DNA of 64,000 nucleotides from Pusillimonas sp. UBA3987 (GTDB taxonomy: Bacteria; Pseudomonadota; Gammaproteobacteria; Burkholderiales; Burkholderiaceae_B): assembly GCA_002384935.1 (NCBI GenBank), contig DGCD01000011.1, positions 62,001-126,000 on the forward strand, read 5' to 3'. The first letter of the stretch is position 1. The number at the start of each line of letters is the position of its first letter. A model generated the notes under the pieces. That model had not been told where the DNA came from and made no database searches. It worked only from the letters and a program-made list of their open reading frames with translations. A program made the position numbers and the translations under genes. Shown piece by piece: positions 1-8,917 of this stretch.

Positions 1-566
1 CCGAATTTTCTTTGGCGGGTCACTCCATGGGCGGGCGGGTTGCGCTTGAAGTGGCCCGCCTGGCACCTGAACGTGTGCTGCGGCTGGCGCTGCTCGATAC
101 GGGTTATGAACCCATTGCGGCAGGCCAAGCCGGGGCGCAAGAGCGTGAAAAACGCATGAAATTGCTGCAACATGCCAAAGCCCATGGCATGCGTGAAATG
201 GGGCAGTTATGGGCGCCCGGTATGGTGCATCCAGAACGTCTTGAAACACCCTTGTTTAATGAGATCCTTGAGATGATCGAGCGTCGTACGCCCGAGCAAT
301 TTGAAGCGCAGATCAATGCCTTGCTGGGTCGCCCCGACGCGGGTCCGGTGCTGCGCAAACTGCATTGTCCAACGGCGATTATTTGCGGTCGTGAAGACGC
401 ATGGAGCCCTTATTCACGTCATGAGGCCATGAGCCATATGGTGTCGGCACAATGGGTGTCTCTACATGCCGTCGAGCAGTGCGGGCATATGTCGACCATG
501 GAGCAGCCCGAGGCTGTCAGTGTCTTGCTCGACGCCTGGCTTTCGCGCACAACAAAGGGGGCATGA
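1..566 (+). CDS. alpha/beta hydrolase, 5' end outside window
   Basis: C-terminal part of an alpha/beta-hydrolase-fold enzyme. The frame is open to the left edge, so the true start lies outside. The nucleophile elbow GHSMGG is the first recognisable motif, and a late histidine (EQCGHMSTMEQPE) fits the catalytic His. A cap-like region with MWAP/MVHPE-type sequence lies between. The fold hydrolyses esters, amides or C-C bonds; the substrate cannot be told. The stop codon lies one base before the next start, so the two genes are likely co-translated, and a co-directional operon entering from the left is probable. Confidence 0.8.
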   Translation, partial: EFSLAGHSMGGRVALEVARLAPERVLRLALLDTGYEPIAAGQAGAQEREKRMKLLQHAKAHGMREMGQLWAPGMVHPERLETPLFNEILEMIERRTPEQFEAQINALLGRPDAGPVLRKLHCPTAIICGREDAWSPYSRHEAMSHMVSAQWVSLHAVEQCGHMSTMEQPEAVSVLLDAWLSRTTKGA

Positions 567-567
567 A

Positions 568-1011
568 ATGGAGCATCACCACAGCGCCGATCTTCTGGCG
601 ATTCATATGGTTTGCAAAGACCTGGCGGTGCGTAGCGCCTGCCTGGTCGATCAGCAGGATTACGAAACGCTGGTGCACTTGTTTACACCCGACGCCACCC
701 TGGTCCGGCCTGGCGGCTCGCCGCTTGTCGGGCGCGAGCAAATCCTGGCTTCGTATCAAAGCAAGCCACGCGAACGCCTGACCCGTCATTTCATTACCAA
801 CTCCGTGGTTTATGAAGCCGATGCCAATTCGGCCCGAGTGACCAGCTATGTTTTGTTATGGAGCACAACCAGCGACACGCCGCTTGAGGCCTTCGGCAGA
901 AAAGCCGATGCCCGCCAGGCAGCCGGTCAGTTCGACGACCTAATAGTTCGCACCGATGAGGGCTGGCGCATTGCCCAGCGCAGTGCGTCGTTTCAAATGT
1001 ATCGCGAATAA
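568..1011 (+). CDS. NTF2-like / SnoaL-fold protein
   Basis: A 147-residue protein with the pattern of a SnoaL or nuclear-transport-factor-2-like domain: an N-terminal helix containing DYETLVHLFTPDATL, a G-x-E-x-I segment, and a C-terminal strand pair ending in WRIAQRSASF. Such domains serve as small hydrolases, isomerases, dehydratases or as beta subunits of ring-hydroxylating oxygenases. I chose the ATG at 568 because AAAGGGGG lies 9 bases upstream and it follows the preceding stop directly. Its place after an alpha/beta hydrolase suggests a role in the same degradation pathway; no substrate can be read from the sequence. Confidence 0.7.
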   Translation: MEHHHSADLLAIHMVCKDLAVRSACLVDQQDYETLVHLFTPDATLVRPGGSPLVGREQILASYQSKPRERLTRHFITNSVVYEADANSARVTSYVLLWSTTSDTPLEAFGRKADARQAAGQFDDLIVRTDEGWRIAQRSASFQMYRE

Positions 1012-1024
1012 ACCCGGCGGCCCT

Positions 1025-1546
1025 TTATGCGCCCTTGTCGTTTTGCGGGGCGTCTTTCTGGTAGTACGAGTTGTTTTCACCCATCATTTTGCTTAGCAGG
1101 CAAAGCAGGGTTTTTTGTTCGTCCGGGGCCAGGTTTTTCAAGACATTCACTTGAATCCGGGTGACGTGGGGTTCGGCTTGCTGATACAGCTCCCTGCCTT
1201 TCGGAGTCATGTATATTTGCAGGCCACGCTTGGATTTCGGGCTGCTGCGCCGTTCGAAATAGCCTTGTGCCTCCAGGCGCCGTACCATGCCGCCAACCGT
1301 GGCCTCATCCCAGTTCAGTCGGGCGGCCAGTTCTCGTTGTTCCATCCCTTCTTGAATGCTCACCGCCAGAAAGGCAGCCAGTTGGCTGGCTGTCAGGCCC
1401 ATTTTTCCCATTTCGGCATCGAATGTGGCATTGATGAATTGGCCGCCCCGACGCAATAAGTATCCCGGCATGTCGTAAAGCTTGATGAACGGGTCGTGCG
1501 ATGCCGGCTCGGCTGCAGCATTGTGTGAAGTGTCTTTAGGTTTCAT
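1025..1546 (-). CDS. MarR family transcriptional regulator
   Basis: A 173-residue winged-helix protein. The MarR core is visible: TASQLAAFLAVSIQEGMEQRELAARLNWDEATVGGMVRRLEAQGYFERR, then the wing SPKSKRGLQIYMTPKGRELY. It is convergent with the preceding operon and divergent from the FMN reductase operon beginning at 1803. The likely target is therefore the 257-bp gap at 1547-1802, where a tandem 10-bp repeat lies. MarR proteins usually repress and release DNA when a small aromatic ligand binds, so it probably senses the substrate of this catabolic block (inference). Confidence 0.85.
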   Translation of the reverse strand: MKPKDTSHNAAAEPASHDPFIKLYDMPGYLLRRGGQFINATFDAEMGKMGLTASQLAAFLAVSIQEGMEQRELAARLNWDEATVGGMVRRLEAQGYFERRSSPKSKRGLQIYMTPKGRELYQQAEPHVTRIQVNVLKNLAPDEQKTLLCLLSKMMGENNSYYQKDAPQNDKGA

Positions 1547-1642
1547 TTCGAAATCGTATCAGGACTTACCCTAGGCGTATTGACAGGTAATTTTCAGGTC
1601 TTTACCATTTAAAAAAATGCATGCTTAGTTTTAAGTATGACT

Positions 1643-1662
1643 ATACGTCAGAATACGTCAGA
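1643..1662. promoter_or_regulatory. tandem 10-bp repeat, candidate MarR operator
   Basis: ATACGTCAGA occurs twice head to tail with no gap, between the divergent MarR gene and the flavin oxygenase operon. The preceding TGAC also gives an interrupted inverted pair TGAC/GTCA around TATAC. Position and symmetry fit an operator for the adjacent regulator; the protein-DNA pairing is inference. Confidence 0.45.
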
Positions 1663-1802
1663 AATTTAATAAAAACCAGAAACTACATCGTAGTTTGGAG
1701 ACAACCGTCTGGGTAGTGGTACCCGTAATGTCATTTTTTAACGCCCAATGGTCAGGCTGGCTTATTGGCGCGTCAAAAACTTTGGTTCGTGAAGGATTAT
1801 GT

Positions 1803-2399
1803 ATGAACACAGATTCGCCCTTTATTGTGGGGATCGGCGGCACGATGCGCGTCGGCTCGACGTCGGAGAAAGCCATGGCAGCTGCCTTGCGTATGGCCGA
1901 GACTCAGGGTGCGCGCACCCTGATGCTGTCCGGCCCTGACCTGGACATGGAAACGTTTGATCCGGCCGTTGCGTCGCGATCCGACAACGCGCAACGCCTG
2001 GTTGAAGCTTTGCGTGCGGCCGATGGCATTATTTTGTCGTCTCCCAGTTACCACGGCACGATTTCCGGCCATTTGAAGAATGCGCTCGATTACACCGAAG
2101 ACATGCGCGCCGACGACCGGCCGTACTTCGACAACCGCGCCGTAGGCTGCATTGTGTGCGCCGATGGCGCGCAAGCCATGGGCTCGACCCTGTCAACACT
2201 GCGCGCCATTGTTCATGCATTGCGCGGCTGGCCTACGCCTTATGCCGCCGTCATTAATTCAAGTCTGAAGCCTTTCGAGGCCGACGGCAGTATCAAGAGT
2301 CCCGACGTGGCCGCCCAGCTGAATATCATGGCCGGCCAGGTTGTTGAGTTTGCCCGCCGTGCGCGCCTTGCCGCCAGCGTCGAGGCGTCAGTTAACTAG
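1803..2399 (+). CDS. NAD(P)H-dependent FMN reductase
   Basis: A 198-residue flavodoxin-fold reductase. The flavin phosphate loop GGTMRVGST is near the N-terminus, and SPSYHGTISGHLKNALDY is the typical FMN-binding and dimer segment. It should supply reduced FMN. The start at 1803 follows GAAGGA by six bases; an in-frame upstream extension to 1695 has no ribosome site and is unlikely. A luciferase-like monooxygenase two genes downstream is the obvious partner, giving a two-component flavin monooxygenase system. It is the first gene of an operon running to the Liv transporter. Confidence 0.85.
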   Translation: MNTDSPFIVGIGGTMRVGSTSEKAMAAALRMAETQGARTLMLSGPDLDMETFDPAVASRSDNAQRLVEALRAADGIILSSPSYHGTISGHLKNALDYTEDMRADDRPYFDNRAVGCIVCADGAQAMGSTLSTLRAIVHALRGWPTPYAAVINSSLKPFEADGSIKSPDVAAQLNIMAGQVVEFARRARLAASVEASVN

Positions 2400-2415
2400 A
2401 ACAGGAGTCAGCAAT

Positions 2416-3198
2416 ATGGCGTTTGAAGAGTCTTTTATTACTGTTGATGATTGCCGGATCCGCATGCGGCGCGGTGGTCAGGGCCCAACGGTACTGTATT
2501 TGCACGGCGCGAACGGCGCACCCATGATCCAGCCCTTTATGGACGTTCTGGCCCAGGACTACGACTTGCTCGTGCCTGAACATCCTGGCTTTGGCATGTC
2601 GGATGAGCCCGAATGGCTCGACAACATGCAGGACCTGGCCTATTTCTACCTCGACCTGCTCGACCACATGAAACTCGACAGTGTCCATGTGGTTGGCAGT
2701 TCCATGGGCGGTTGGCTTGGGATGGAAATGGGCATTCGCGAACCTCGCCGGATCAAGTCGCTGACCCTGGTCGGCACGGCGGGTGTGCGCGTTCCGGGTG
2801 TCCTGCCAGGCGACATTTTCCTGTGGAATCCTGAAACAGCGGCGCGCAACACGTTTTTCAATCAGGACATTGCAGAGAAAGTCCTGTCGATGGCGCCGGA
2901 TACCGAAGAGGCTCAGGACATGATGCTGAAGAATCGCCACACCGTTGCAAAACTGGCCTGGCAACCTCGCCTGTTCGATCCGAATTTGCCCAAATGGCTG
3001 CATCGCTTGAACATGCCGGCGAAGTTAATCTGGGGTGAACAGGACAAAATTATGCCACTGGCGGTTGGCGAGGCGCTGCAGCCCAAACTGCCCAACGCGA
3101 CACTGCAGGTATTCAGTGAATGCGGTCATTTGCCGCAGGTTGAGTATCCCAATGAGTTCAGTGCATCCGTCAAGCAATTTATTGAAGGGGTTAAATAG
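2416..3198 (+). CDS. alpha/beta hydrolase
   Basis: A 260-residue alpha/beta hydrolase. HGANGAP forms the oxyanion region, VGSSMGGW the nucleophile elbow with the catalytic Ser near residue 100, WGEQDK the acid region, and CGHLPQVE the catalytic His. AGGAG stands 9 bases before the ATG at 2416. It sits between the FMN reductase and the flavin monooxygenase, so it may hydrolyse the product of the oxygenation step, as meta-cleavage or ester hydrolases do. The exact substrate cannot be told. Confidence 0.85.
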   Translation: MAFEESFITVDDCRIRMRRGGQGPTVLYLHGANGAPMIQPFMDVLAQDYDLLVPEHPGFGMSDEPEWLDNMQDLAYFYLDLLDHMKLDSVHVVGSSMGGWLGMEMGIREPRRIKSLTLVGTAGVRVPGVLPGDIFLWNPETAARNTFFNQDIAEKVLSMAPDTEEAQDMMLKNRHTVAKLAWQPRLFDPNLPKWLHRLNMPAKLIWGEQDKIMPLAVGEALQPKLPNATLQVFSECGHLPQVEYPNEFSASVKQFIEGVK

Positions 3199-3200
3199 TC

Positions 3201-4370
3201 ATGAATGTCATTCTTTTTCACCTGATGGCGTATGCCGATCTGGATTTCGAGGCGACCAAGGAATATGAAACCGTTTGGATGAAGCTGCCGAACAAGTTTT
3301 ATGACCCGGTGAAAGGTCACCAGTTGTACAACCGCTACCTTGATGAACTGGAGTATGCGGAAACCCTGGGTTTTGACGGCGTGGCTGTGAATGAGCATCA
3401 CCAAACTGCCTATGGCCTGATGCCTTCCCCGGTGGTCATGGCTTCGGCTTTGGCGCGCCGCACAAAACGCGTGAAGATTGCCATTCTGGGTAGTGCGCTG
3501 CCTTTGCGTGAGCATCCCATGACGGTGGCCGAAGAGTATGCCATGCTCGACGTGATTACCGGTGGGCGCCTGATTGCCGGTTTTGTCCGGGGTATCGGTG
3601 CCGAATATCACACGTTCGGCTTGAACCCGACGATCTCCCACGAGCGTTTCCATGAGGCGCATGACCTGATCGTTCAGGCCTGGACGCAATTGGGGCCTAC
3701 TTCATTCAGCGGCAAACATTACAACGTTGATTACGTCAATTTGTGGCCGCGGCCTTTCCAGAACCCGCACCCGCCTATCTGGGTGCCGTCCCAGGGCAGC
3801 AAGGAAACCATTGACTGGGCGGCTCATCCCGACCATCGATACACCTATCTGCAGACATTCAGCCCGGCCAAAACGGTGCAGAAGTATCTGCAGTCTTACC
3901 GCGATACGGCCGAGCAATTTGGATACGAAGCGACCGACAGCCAGTTGGGTTGGGCGGTGCCTATCTATGTGGCCGACACCGACGAGCAGGCCATTAAAGA
4001 GGCGCGTGAACCATTCGAACTGTTCCGTAACCGGTTGTTGAAAATGCCATTCGAAATGCTGTTGCCGCCGGGTTACAGCTCGCGTGATTCACTCAAGCGC
4101 ATCATGGCGGCCAAAGCCATGTTGTCTCAGGAACTGACGATTGAAATGGCCATTGATATGGGCATGATTGTGTGCGGCAGTCCTGCAACAGTGCGTCAGC
4201 AGCTCGAGTCGCACTGGAACGACATGCACTTCGACAACCTGCTGACCATGCTGCATTTCGGTAATCTTTCCGAGGAACTGACGCGTCGCAACATGGACCT
4301 TTTCGCCAAGGAAGTCTTGCCGAATCTGCAGGCCATGAAACGCGCAGCGCCTGCCCAGGCTTCTGCCTAA
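3201..4370 (+). CDS. LLM class flavin-dependent monooxygenase
   Basis: A 389-residue bacterial-luciferase-like protein. The TIM-barrel features are GFDGVAVNEHHQTAYGLMPSP in the N-terminal half, the strand RVKIAILGSALPLREHP, and LIAGFVRGIGAEYHTFGL followed by ERFHEAHDLI. These match the LLM flavin oxidoreductase family, which uses FMNH2 from a separate reductase to oxygenate substrates. The start lies 3 bases after the hydrolase stop. The family includes enzymes that open N-heterocycles or desulfonate alkanes; the sequence alone does not choose. Together with genes 1803 and 2416 it forms a likely oxygenation plus hydrolysis module fed by the Liv-type importer. Confidence 0.88.
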   Translation: MNVILFHLMAYADLDFEATKEYETVWMKLPNKFYDPVKGHQLYNRYLDELEYAETLGFDGVAVNEHHQTAYGLMPSPVVMASALARRTKRVKIAILGSALPLREHPMTVAEEYAMLDVITGGRLIAGFVRGIGAEYHTFGLNPTISHERFHEAHDLIVQAWTQLGPTSFSGKHYNVDYVNLWPRPFQNPHPPIWVPSQGSKETIDWAAHPDHRYTYLQTFSPAKTVQKYLQSYRDTAEQFGYEATDSQLGWAVPIYVADTDEQAIKEAREPFELFRNRLLKMPFEMLLPPGYSSRDSLKRIMAAKAMLSQELTIEMAIDMGMIVCGSPATVRQQLESHWNDMHFDNLLTMLHFGNLSEELTRRNMDLFAKEVLPNLQAMKRAAPAQASA

Positions 4371-4383
4371 AAGGAGGCGGTCA

Positions 4384-5268
4384 ATGTTGCTAGGCCAGAT
4401 ACTGAACGGATTGGTCAGCGGCGCCATGTATGCGCTGGTGGCCATCGGGTTCACGTTAATTGTCGGTGTGCTCGACAAGCTCAATTTCACACACCCGGAG
4501 GTATTCATGCTGGGTGGTTTTATCGGGCTGGTTTCCATGTCGTATTTGCCGTTGGAATGGGCATTCATTTTTGCCTTTCTGATTGGCGGTTTGCTTGGGC
4601 TGTTTACCGAGTTTGTGGCGTTTCGGCGTTTCCAGAGTGCCGATTCGCGCATTACGGCGGCGTTGAGCTCGCTGGCTCTAGGCCTGGTTTTCATTGACCT
4701 GGTGCATAAATTCTGGGGGAACGAAAGCCTTCCCCTTCCTCCCCAGACGGGTTGGCTGACCGAAACCTTTGAAATTGCGGGTGTACGGTTTCTGAATTTG
4801 CAGTTGCTGGTGCTGGCGGTCACGTTGGCGCTGATGGTCGGGCTGCACTTTCTGATTCATCACATGAAAATCGGGCGCCAGATCCGCGCCGTGGCCGAAG
4901 CACCGACCTCGGCGACCTTGCTGGGTGTGAATGTGCTGCGCGTTAAGCAGGCCGTGTTCTTTATTTCATCGGCATTGGCGGCAATTGCCGGCTTGTTGCT
5001 GGCCTTGCGCAGCGATGCAGTGGGGTCGGAAATTGGCCTTACTTTCGGGTTGAAGGCGATGGCAATTATGGCTATTGGCGGCATGGGTGACATGCGCGGT
5101 GCGGTGCTGGCCGCCCTGTTGATTGGCGTGATTGAAGCGCTGATGTTCTATTTCGGCTGGGGGCGCCTGGGTGAAATGACGGTGTGGCTGGCCATGATTT
5201 TGATTCTTCTGTTTCGACCCGCCGGTTTGTTTGCGGGTGGGCTACATTCCAGGGAGCAGCGGGTTTGA
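4384..5268 (+). CDS. Liv-type ABC transporter permease (LivH)
   Basis: A 294-residue inner-membrane permease of the branched-chain amino acid (HAAT) family. It begins LLGQILNGLVSGAMYALVAIGFTLI, the usual LivH N-terminus, and carries the EAA-like loop AEAPTSATLLGVNVLRVKQAVFF before the late membrane segments. AAAGGAGG lies just upstream of the ATG. It is the first gene of a complete five-gene importer. HAAT systems also carry aromatic acids and amides, so the substrate is probably the compound degraded by the preceding enzymes rather than leucine (inference). Confidence 0.9.
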   Translation: MLLGQILNGLVSGAMYALVAIGFTLIVGVLDKLNFTHPEVFMLGGFIGLVSMSYLPLEWAFIFAFLIGGLLGLFTEFVAFRRFQSADSRITAALSSLALGLVFIDLVHKFWGNESLPLPPQTGWLTETFEIAGVRFLNLQLLVLAVTLALMVGLHFLIHHMKIGRQIRAVAEAPTSATLLGVNVLRVKQAVFFISSALAAIAGLLLALRSDAVGSEIGLTFGLKAMAIMAIGGMGDMRGAVLAALLIGVIEALMFYFGWGRLGEMTVWLAMILILLFRPAGLFAGGLHSREQRV

Positions 5269-6110
5269 TTAGCGACTACCTTATTATCACGGGCATCAAC
5301 GTGCTGCTGGCATGGAGTGTCTATATTGTGCTCCTGACCGGTAGCCTGTCTTTTGCCCAAGGCGCATTCATGGCGATAGGATGTTATGCCGCCAGTTATC
5401 TCACGACTGAAATGGGTATGCCTTTCTGGCCGGCTACGCTGGTTGCGGCGGCAATCACCGCGATCATCGCCGGGGTTATCGGATTCCCGGCACTGCGGTT
5501 GCGAGGTATTTATCTGATCCTGGCAACGCTGGGGATCACTTTTTGTGTCCGGGTTCTGCTTGAAAATCTCGATTTCCTGGGCGGGATTGGGGGCATGAGC
5601 GGCATGCTGGGGACGGATCTGTTTGCGGTTCTGATTGCCGTTGTGGTGGTCGGGCTCTTGCTGGCAGTGGTGTCGTTCAGTCCTTTGCAGCGGGTATTCG
5701 ACGCGGTGCGGGAAGACGAGCGCGTGGCTGCCTCCATGGGCATTAATGTGACGGCAGTGCGCCTGATCGGCTTTGCCGCCGGTGCCGCCGTGGCTGCGGT
5801 GGCCGGGTCCTTGTATGGTCATTACCTGACGTTTGTGCGGCCCGAGAACTTCGACGTGCTGCTGGCTATTTACGTTGTGTTGTACGTGGTGCTGGGCGGC
5901 GTGAACAATATGATTGGCCCCTTTGTCGGCGCCGTTGTCATGACATTGTTGCCCGAATACTTTCGTGTGCTGGCGGATTGGCGGCCAACGGTTTTTGGCC
6001 TGGCTGTATTGCTTATGTTGCTTGTGCGTCCCGATGGTTTGTTGTCTTTTCGCTTTCCTACTTTGCGTATGGGGAAAACGTCGAAAGCCATTGAAAGGAA
6101 AACAGCATGA
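5265..6110 (+). CDS. Liv-type ABC transporter permease (LivM)
   Basis: A second HAAT permease of 281 residues, with many hydrophobic helices and the LivM-like segment VFDAVREDERVAASMGINVTAVRLIGF. I start it at TTG 5265, which overlaps the livH stop as TTGA and follows AGGGAG; the longer frame to 5184 runs inside livH. It pairs with LivH to form the channel. Confidence 0.88.
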   Translation: MISDYLIITGINVLLAWSVYIVLLTGSLSFAQGAFMAIGCYAASYLTTEMGMPFWPATLVAAAITAIIAGVIGFPALRLRGIYLILATLGITFCVRVLLENLDFLGGIGGMSGMLGTDLFAVLIAVVVVGLLLAVVSFSPLQRVFDAVREDERVAASMGINVTAVRLIGFAAGAAVAAVAGSLYGHYLTFVRPENFDVLLAIYVVLYVVLGGVNNMIGPFVGAVVMTLLPEYFRVLADWRPTVFGLAVLLMLLVRPDGLLSFRFPTLRMGKTSKAIERKTA

Positions 6111-6862
6111 GCAGGAATGTGATTCTGGATATTACGGATCTGCAGAAATCATTTGGCGGCATTCGTGCGCTTGACGGCATCAGTTTGCAGGTCTTTGAAA
6201 ACGAGATTCTGGGTTTGATCGGCCCCAACGGAGCGGGCAAGACCGCCTTATTGAATACGATTACCGGTTTCTATCGTCCTACCGCCGGCAGTATCCGTTT
6301 CCAGGGCAGTGAAATAAGCACATTGCCACTTTATGAAATTGGCCGCCGCGGGGTGGGGCGCACGTTTCAGAATATTCGTTTGTTCAAGCGCATGACGGTG
6401 CTGGAGAATGTCATGGTTGCCGACAAGCGCCATGCAAAATCGCCTTTGCGCTCACTATGGAACCGTACAGGGCGGGCCAACGGCCGCGCCGAGGCGATGG
6501 CGCTGCTGGACATGATGCAGTTGACCGACAAAGCAGATCATTTGGCAGCCTCGTTGTCGTATGGCGATTCGCGTCGTCTTGAAATAGCGCGTGCGCTGGC
6601 CGGCAAGCCTGCGCTTTTGCTGCTTGATGAGCCTGCCGCAGGCATGAATGACGCGGAGACAGAGCAATTGGTGGCCGATATTCATCGTATACGAAGCCGT
6701 GTGGGTGCAATGGTGCTGATTGAGCACGACATGAGCCTGATTCGCAGTTTGTCGGATCGCGCCGTTGCCATGGATTATGGGCGCAAAATCGCCGACGGCG
6801 ACGTGCATGAGGTACTGGAGCACCCCGAGGTGCGCCGGGCGTATTTGGGAGATGATGAATGA
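6107..6862 (+). CDS. Liv-type ABC transporter ATPase (LivG)
   Basis: A 251-residue ATPase. Walker A is GPNGAGKTALLN, the signature is LSYGDSRRLEIARAL rather than LSGGQ, Walker B is LLLLDEPAAGMN, and the H-loop is LIEHDMSLI. The unusual LSYGD signature is normal for LivG proteins. It overlaps livM by ATGA, showing translational coupling, and works with LivF on the cytoplasmic face. Confidence 0.92.
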   Translation: MSRNVILDITDLQKSFGGIRALDGISLQVFENEILGLIGPNGAGKTALLNTITGFYRPTAGSIRFQGSEISTLPLYEIGRRGVGRTFQNIRLFKRMTVLENVMVADKRHAKSPLRSLWNRTGRANGRAEAMALLDMMQLTDKADHLAASLSYGDSRRLEIARALAGKPALLLLDEPAAGMNDAETEQLVADIHRIRSRVGAMVLIEHDMSLIRSLSDRAVAMDYGRKIADGDVHEVLEHPEVRRAYLGDDE

Positions 6863-7605
6863 GCCGGATTCTTGAAGTCAGCGATCTGCATGTTTCATAC
6901 GGACCCATCAAGGCTTTGCGTGGCGTCAGCCTGAGTGTGTCCGAAGGCGAGACGGTATCGATTGTGGGTGCCAACGGCGCGGGCAAATCGACTTTGATGC
7001 GGGCTTTGTCCGGCATTTTGCCCATTGCCTCCGGCCAGGCCGTGTTTCTCGACAACGACATTCGAACAATCAAGGCGCATCAACTGGCGCGGTTGGGCAT
7101 GCTTCACGTGCCTGAAGGGCGCGGGACTTTGCAGGGCATGGTGGTAGAGGAAAACCTGCGCCTGGCCTGGGAGATTCGACCCAGTGACCGGCCTTTCGAA
7201 AAGGCGGTTGAAGAGGTTTATCAACGTTTTCCCAGATTGGGTGAGCGGCGCAAGCAATTGGCGGGAGGGCTGTCCGGCGGCGAGCAGCAAATGCTGGCCA
7301 TTGGCCGGGCCCTGATCAACCGGCCACGTTTGCTGTTGGTTGACGAGCCGTCCATGGGCTTGTCGCCATTGTTTTCCAAAGAAGTATTCAAGGTTTTGGC
7401 CGAACTTAGAGATTCGGGCATGACGATCTTGCTGGTTGAACAGAACGTTCGCAGTGCGCTCGATTTGGCGCATCGGGCGTATGTGTTGAACCAAGGTGTG
7501 TTCTTGACTTCAGGTGATGCGGCCCAGTTGGCCAAAGACCCGGCCATCATGGCCAGTTTCCTGGGGCATGGCAAGATCAAGCAGGCGGCGGTGCCGACTG
7601 CTTAA
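6859..7605 (+). CDS. Liv-type ABC transporter ATPase (LivF)
   Basis: A 248-residue ATPase. Walker A is GANGAGKSTLMR, the signature LSGGEQQMLAIGRAL, Walker B LLLVDEPSMGLSP, and the H-loop region is LLVEQNVRSAL, where LivF proteins carry Gln-Asn in place of the usual His-Asp. It overlaps the end of livG by four bases and completes the membrane complex. Confidence 0.92.
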   Translation: MSRILEVSDLHVSYGPIKALRGVSLSVSEGETVSIVGANGAGKSTLMRALSGILPIASGQAVFLDNDIRTIKAHQLARLGMLHVPEGRGTLQGMVVEENLRLAWEIRPSDRPFEKAVEEVYQRFPRLGERRKQLAGGLSGGEQQMLAIGRALINRPRLLLVDEPSMGLSPLFSKEVFKVLAELRDSGMTILLVEQNVRSALDLAHRAYVLNQGVFLTSGDAAQLAKDPAIMASFLGHGKIKQAAVPTA

Positions 7606-7660
7606 GTAACGCAGTAAAGCGTGTTTCATCATTCCTTTAATAATTACGGAGACAAGTGTT

Positions 7661-8824
7661 ATGAAAAAATGGCGTTTTGCAATGTTGCTGGCCGCTGCGC
7701 TGGCGTTGCCGTTCGGCGCTTCGGCTGCCGATAAGCCTGCAATCAAACTGGGTACGCTTTTACCGCAAACCGGTCCGTTGGGCGCTTATGGGAAATCGCA
7801 GCAGCTGGCTATTGAGCTGGCTGTTGAAGATGTCAATAAAGCGGGTGGCGTGAACGGCAGCATGATTGATATGCAGTTTGCCGATACGCAGATGGATCCG
7901 GGCCAGGCGGTATTGATGTTCCGTCAATTTGCCAACGACGGCGCCTTTGCCGTTATCGGGCCAATGACCGGTACCCAATGGGAAACAGTCAGCCCGCTGG
8001 CCAACCGCATGGGCGTTCCTGCGATCACGGCCACCGCCGCCAAGCCGGGCATTACCATTCGTCCTTGGACAATTCGTTTGCAACCGCCTGACGATCTGTT
8101 CATTGCGGACGGTTTCAAGGATTTCCTGCGCGTGTATCCCGACACCAAACGCATTGTTGTTGTCGCCGACGTTCGTGAAGCCTCGGGTAAAGCGGGGGCA
8201 GATGCTTATATGCAGTTGGCCAAGGAAAATGGTGTTGAACTGATTGAGCTGGTTGAGTTTTCGACACGCGCCACCGATCTGTCGCCCGTCGCCATTAAAG
8301 TGAAAAGCCTGAATCCGGACGCCATCATGGTATCGGCGCTGGGGCCCAACGCTTTGCAGTTGGCCAAGGAGTTCAACGTTCAGGGTATCGAGGCACCGGT
8401 TCTGGGTAACTCCCTGATCTGGCCCGGCCCGTTTGTCTACACGGTTGGCGATAACGGCAAGAACTGGCACTCAATGGGCTTTACCACTGTAAACAGTTCA
8501 ACCGGCGATAACGAGCTGAACACCGCTTATGTCGAACGTTTTCTTGAGCGTGCCGATGACACGATGGGTGATCCGGCCAACACCGCTAACTGGAGCCTGA
8601 GTTATGACGCCGTGCTGCTTTATGCCGATATCATGCGCAAGAACAATATCGATGGCAACACGCCGGCTGATGAGGCGCGTGAGTTGATCAAAGACGCATT
8701 TGTCGGGCTTGAAACGTTTGAAGGTATTCAGAAATATGAATTCCAGGAATCGGGTGATGCCTATATCCCCGGCCGCGTCCTGAGCATTAATCCCGAGACA
8801 AAAATGTGGATATTTGCTGATTAG
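7661..8824 (+). CDS. Liv-type ABC substrate-binding protein
   Basis: A 387-residue periplasmic binding protein (peripla_BP_6, LivK-like). A signal peptide ends at ALPFGASAADKP. The mature part opens IKLGTLLPQTGPLGAYGKSQQLAIELAVEDVNKAGG, the typical start of this family. GGAGA lies before the ATG. It is the last gene of the operon and is followed by a strong terminator. Ligand unknown; the linked oxygenase and hydrolases suggest an aromatic or heterocyclic compound. Confidence 0.9.
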   Translation: MKKWRFAMLLAAALALPFGASAADKPAIKLGTLLPQTGPLGAYGKSQQLAIELAVEDVNKAGGVNGSMIDMQFADTQMDPGQAVLMFRQFANDGAFAVIGPMTGTQWETVSPLANRMGVPAITATAAKPGITIRPWTIRLQPPDDLFIADGFKDFLRVYPDTKRIVVVADVREASGKAGADAYMQLAKENGVELIELVEFSTRATDLSPVAIKVKSLNPDAIMVSALGPNALQLAKEFNVQGIEAPVLGNSLIWPGPFVYTVGDNGKNWHSMGFTTVNSSTGDNELNTAYVERFLERADDTMGDPANTANWSLSYDAVLLYADIMRKNNIDGNTPADEARELIKDAFVGLETFEGIQKYEFQESGDAYIPGRVLSINPETKMWIFAD

Positions 8825-8850
8825 TAAATCGCTTTTACTCGCTTGACTGA

Positions 8851-8878
8851 CCCCGGCAATGTTTTTGCCGGGGTTTTT
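8851..8878 (+). terminator. rho-independent terminator of the Liv operon
   Basis: The perfect stem CCCCGGCAA/TTGCCGGGG has a 5-base loop and is followed by TTTTT. It lies 26 bases after the substrate-binding protein stop and separates that operon from the zinc receptor. Confidence 0.92.
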
Positions 8879-8892
8879 CTTTCCTAATTAAA

Positions 8893-8910
8893 GTTATGTT
8901 ATAACATTGC
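8893..8910 (+). promoter_or_regulatory. Zur-like box
   Basis: GTTATGTTATAACATTGC contains the perfect 12-bp palindrome ATGTTATAACAT at 8896-8907. This is the core of proteobacterial Zur operators (consensus close to GTTATNNTATAAC). It ends about 10 bases before the start of a zinc-type TonB receptor, where a bound repressor would block transcription. The match to the regulon expectation makes the call strong; binding itself is inferred. Confidence 0.75.
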
Positions 8911-8917
8911 AAAATTG

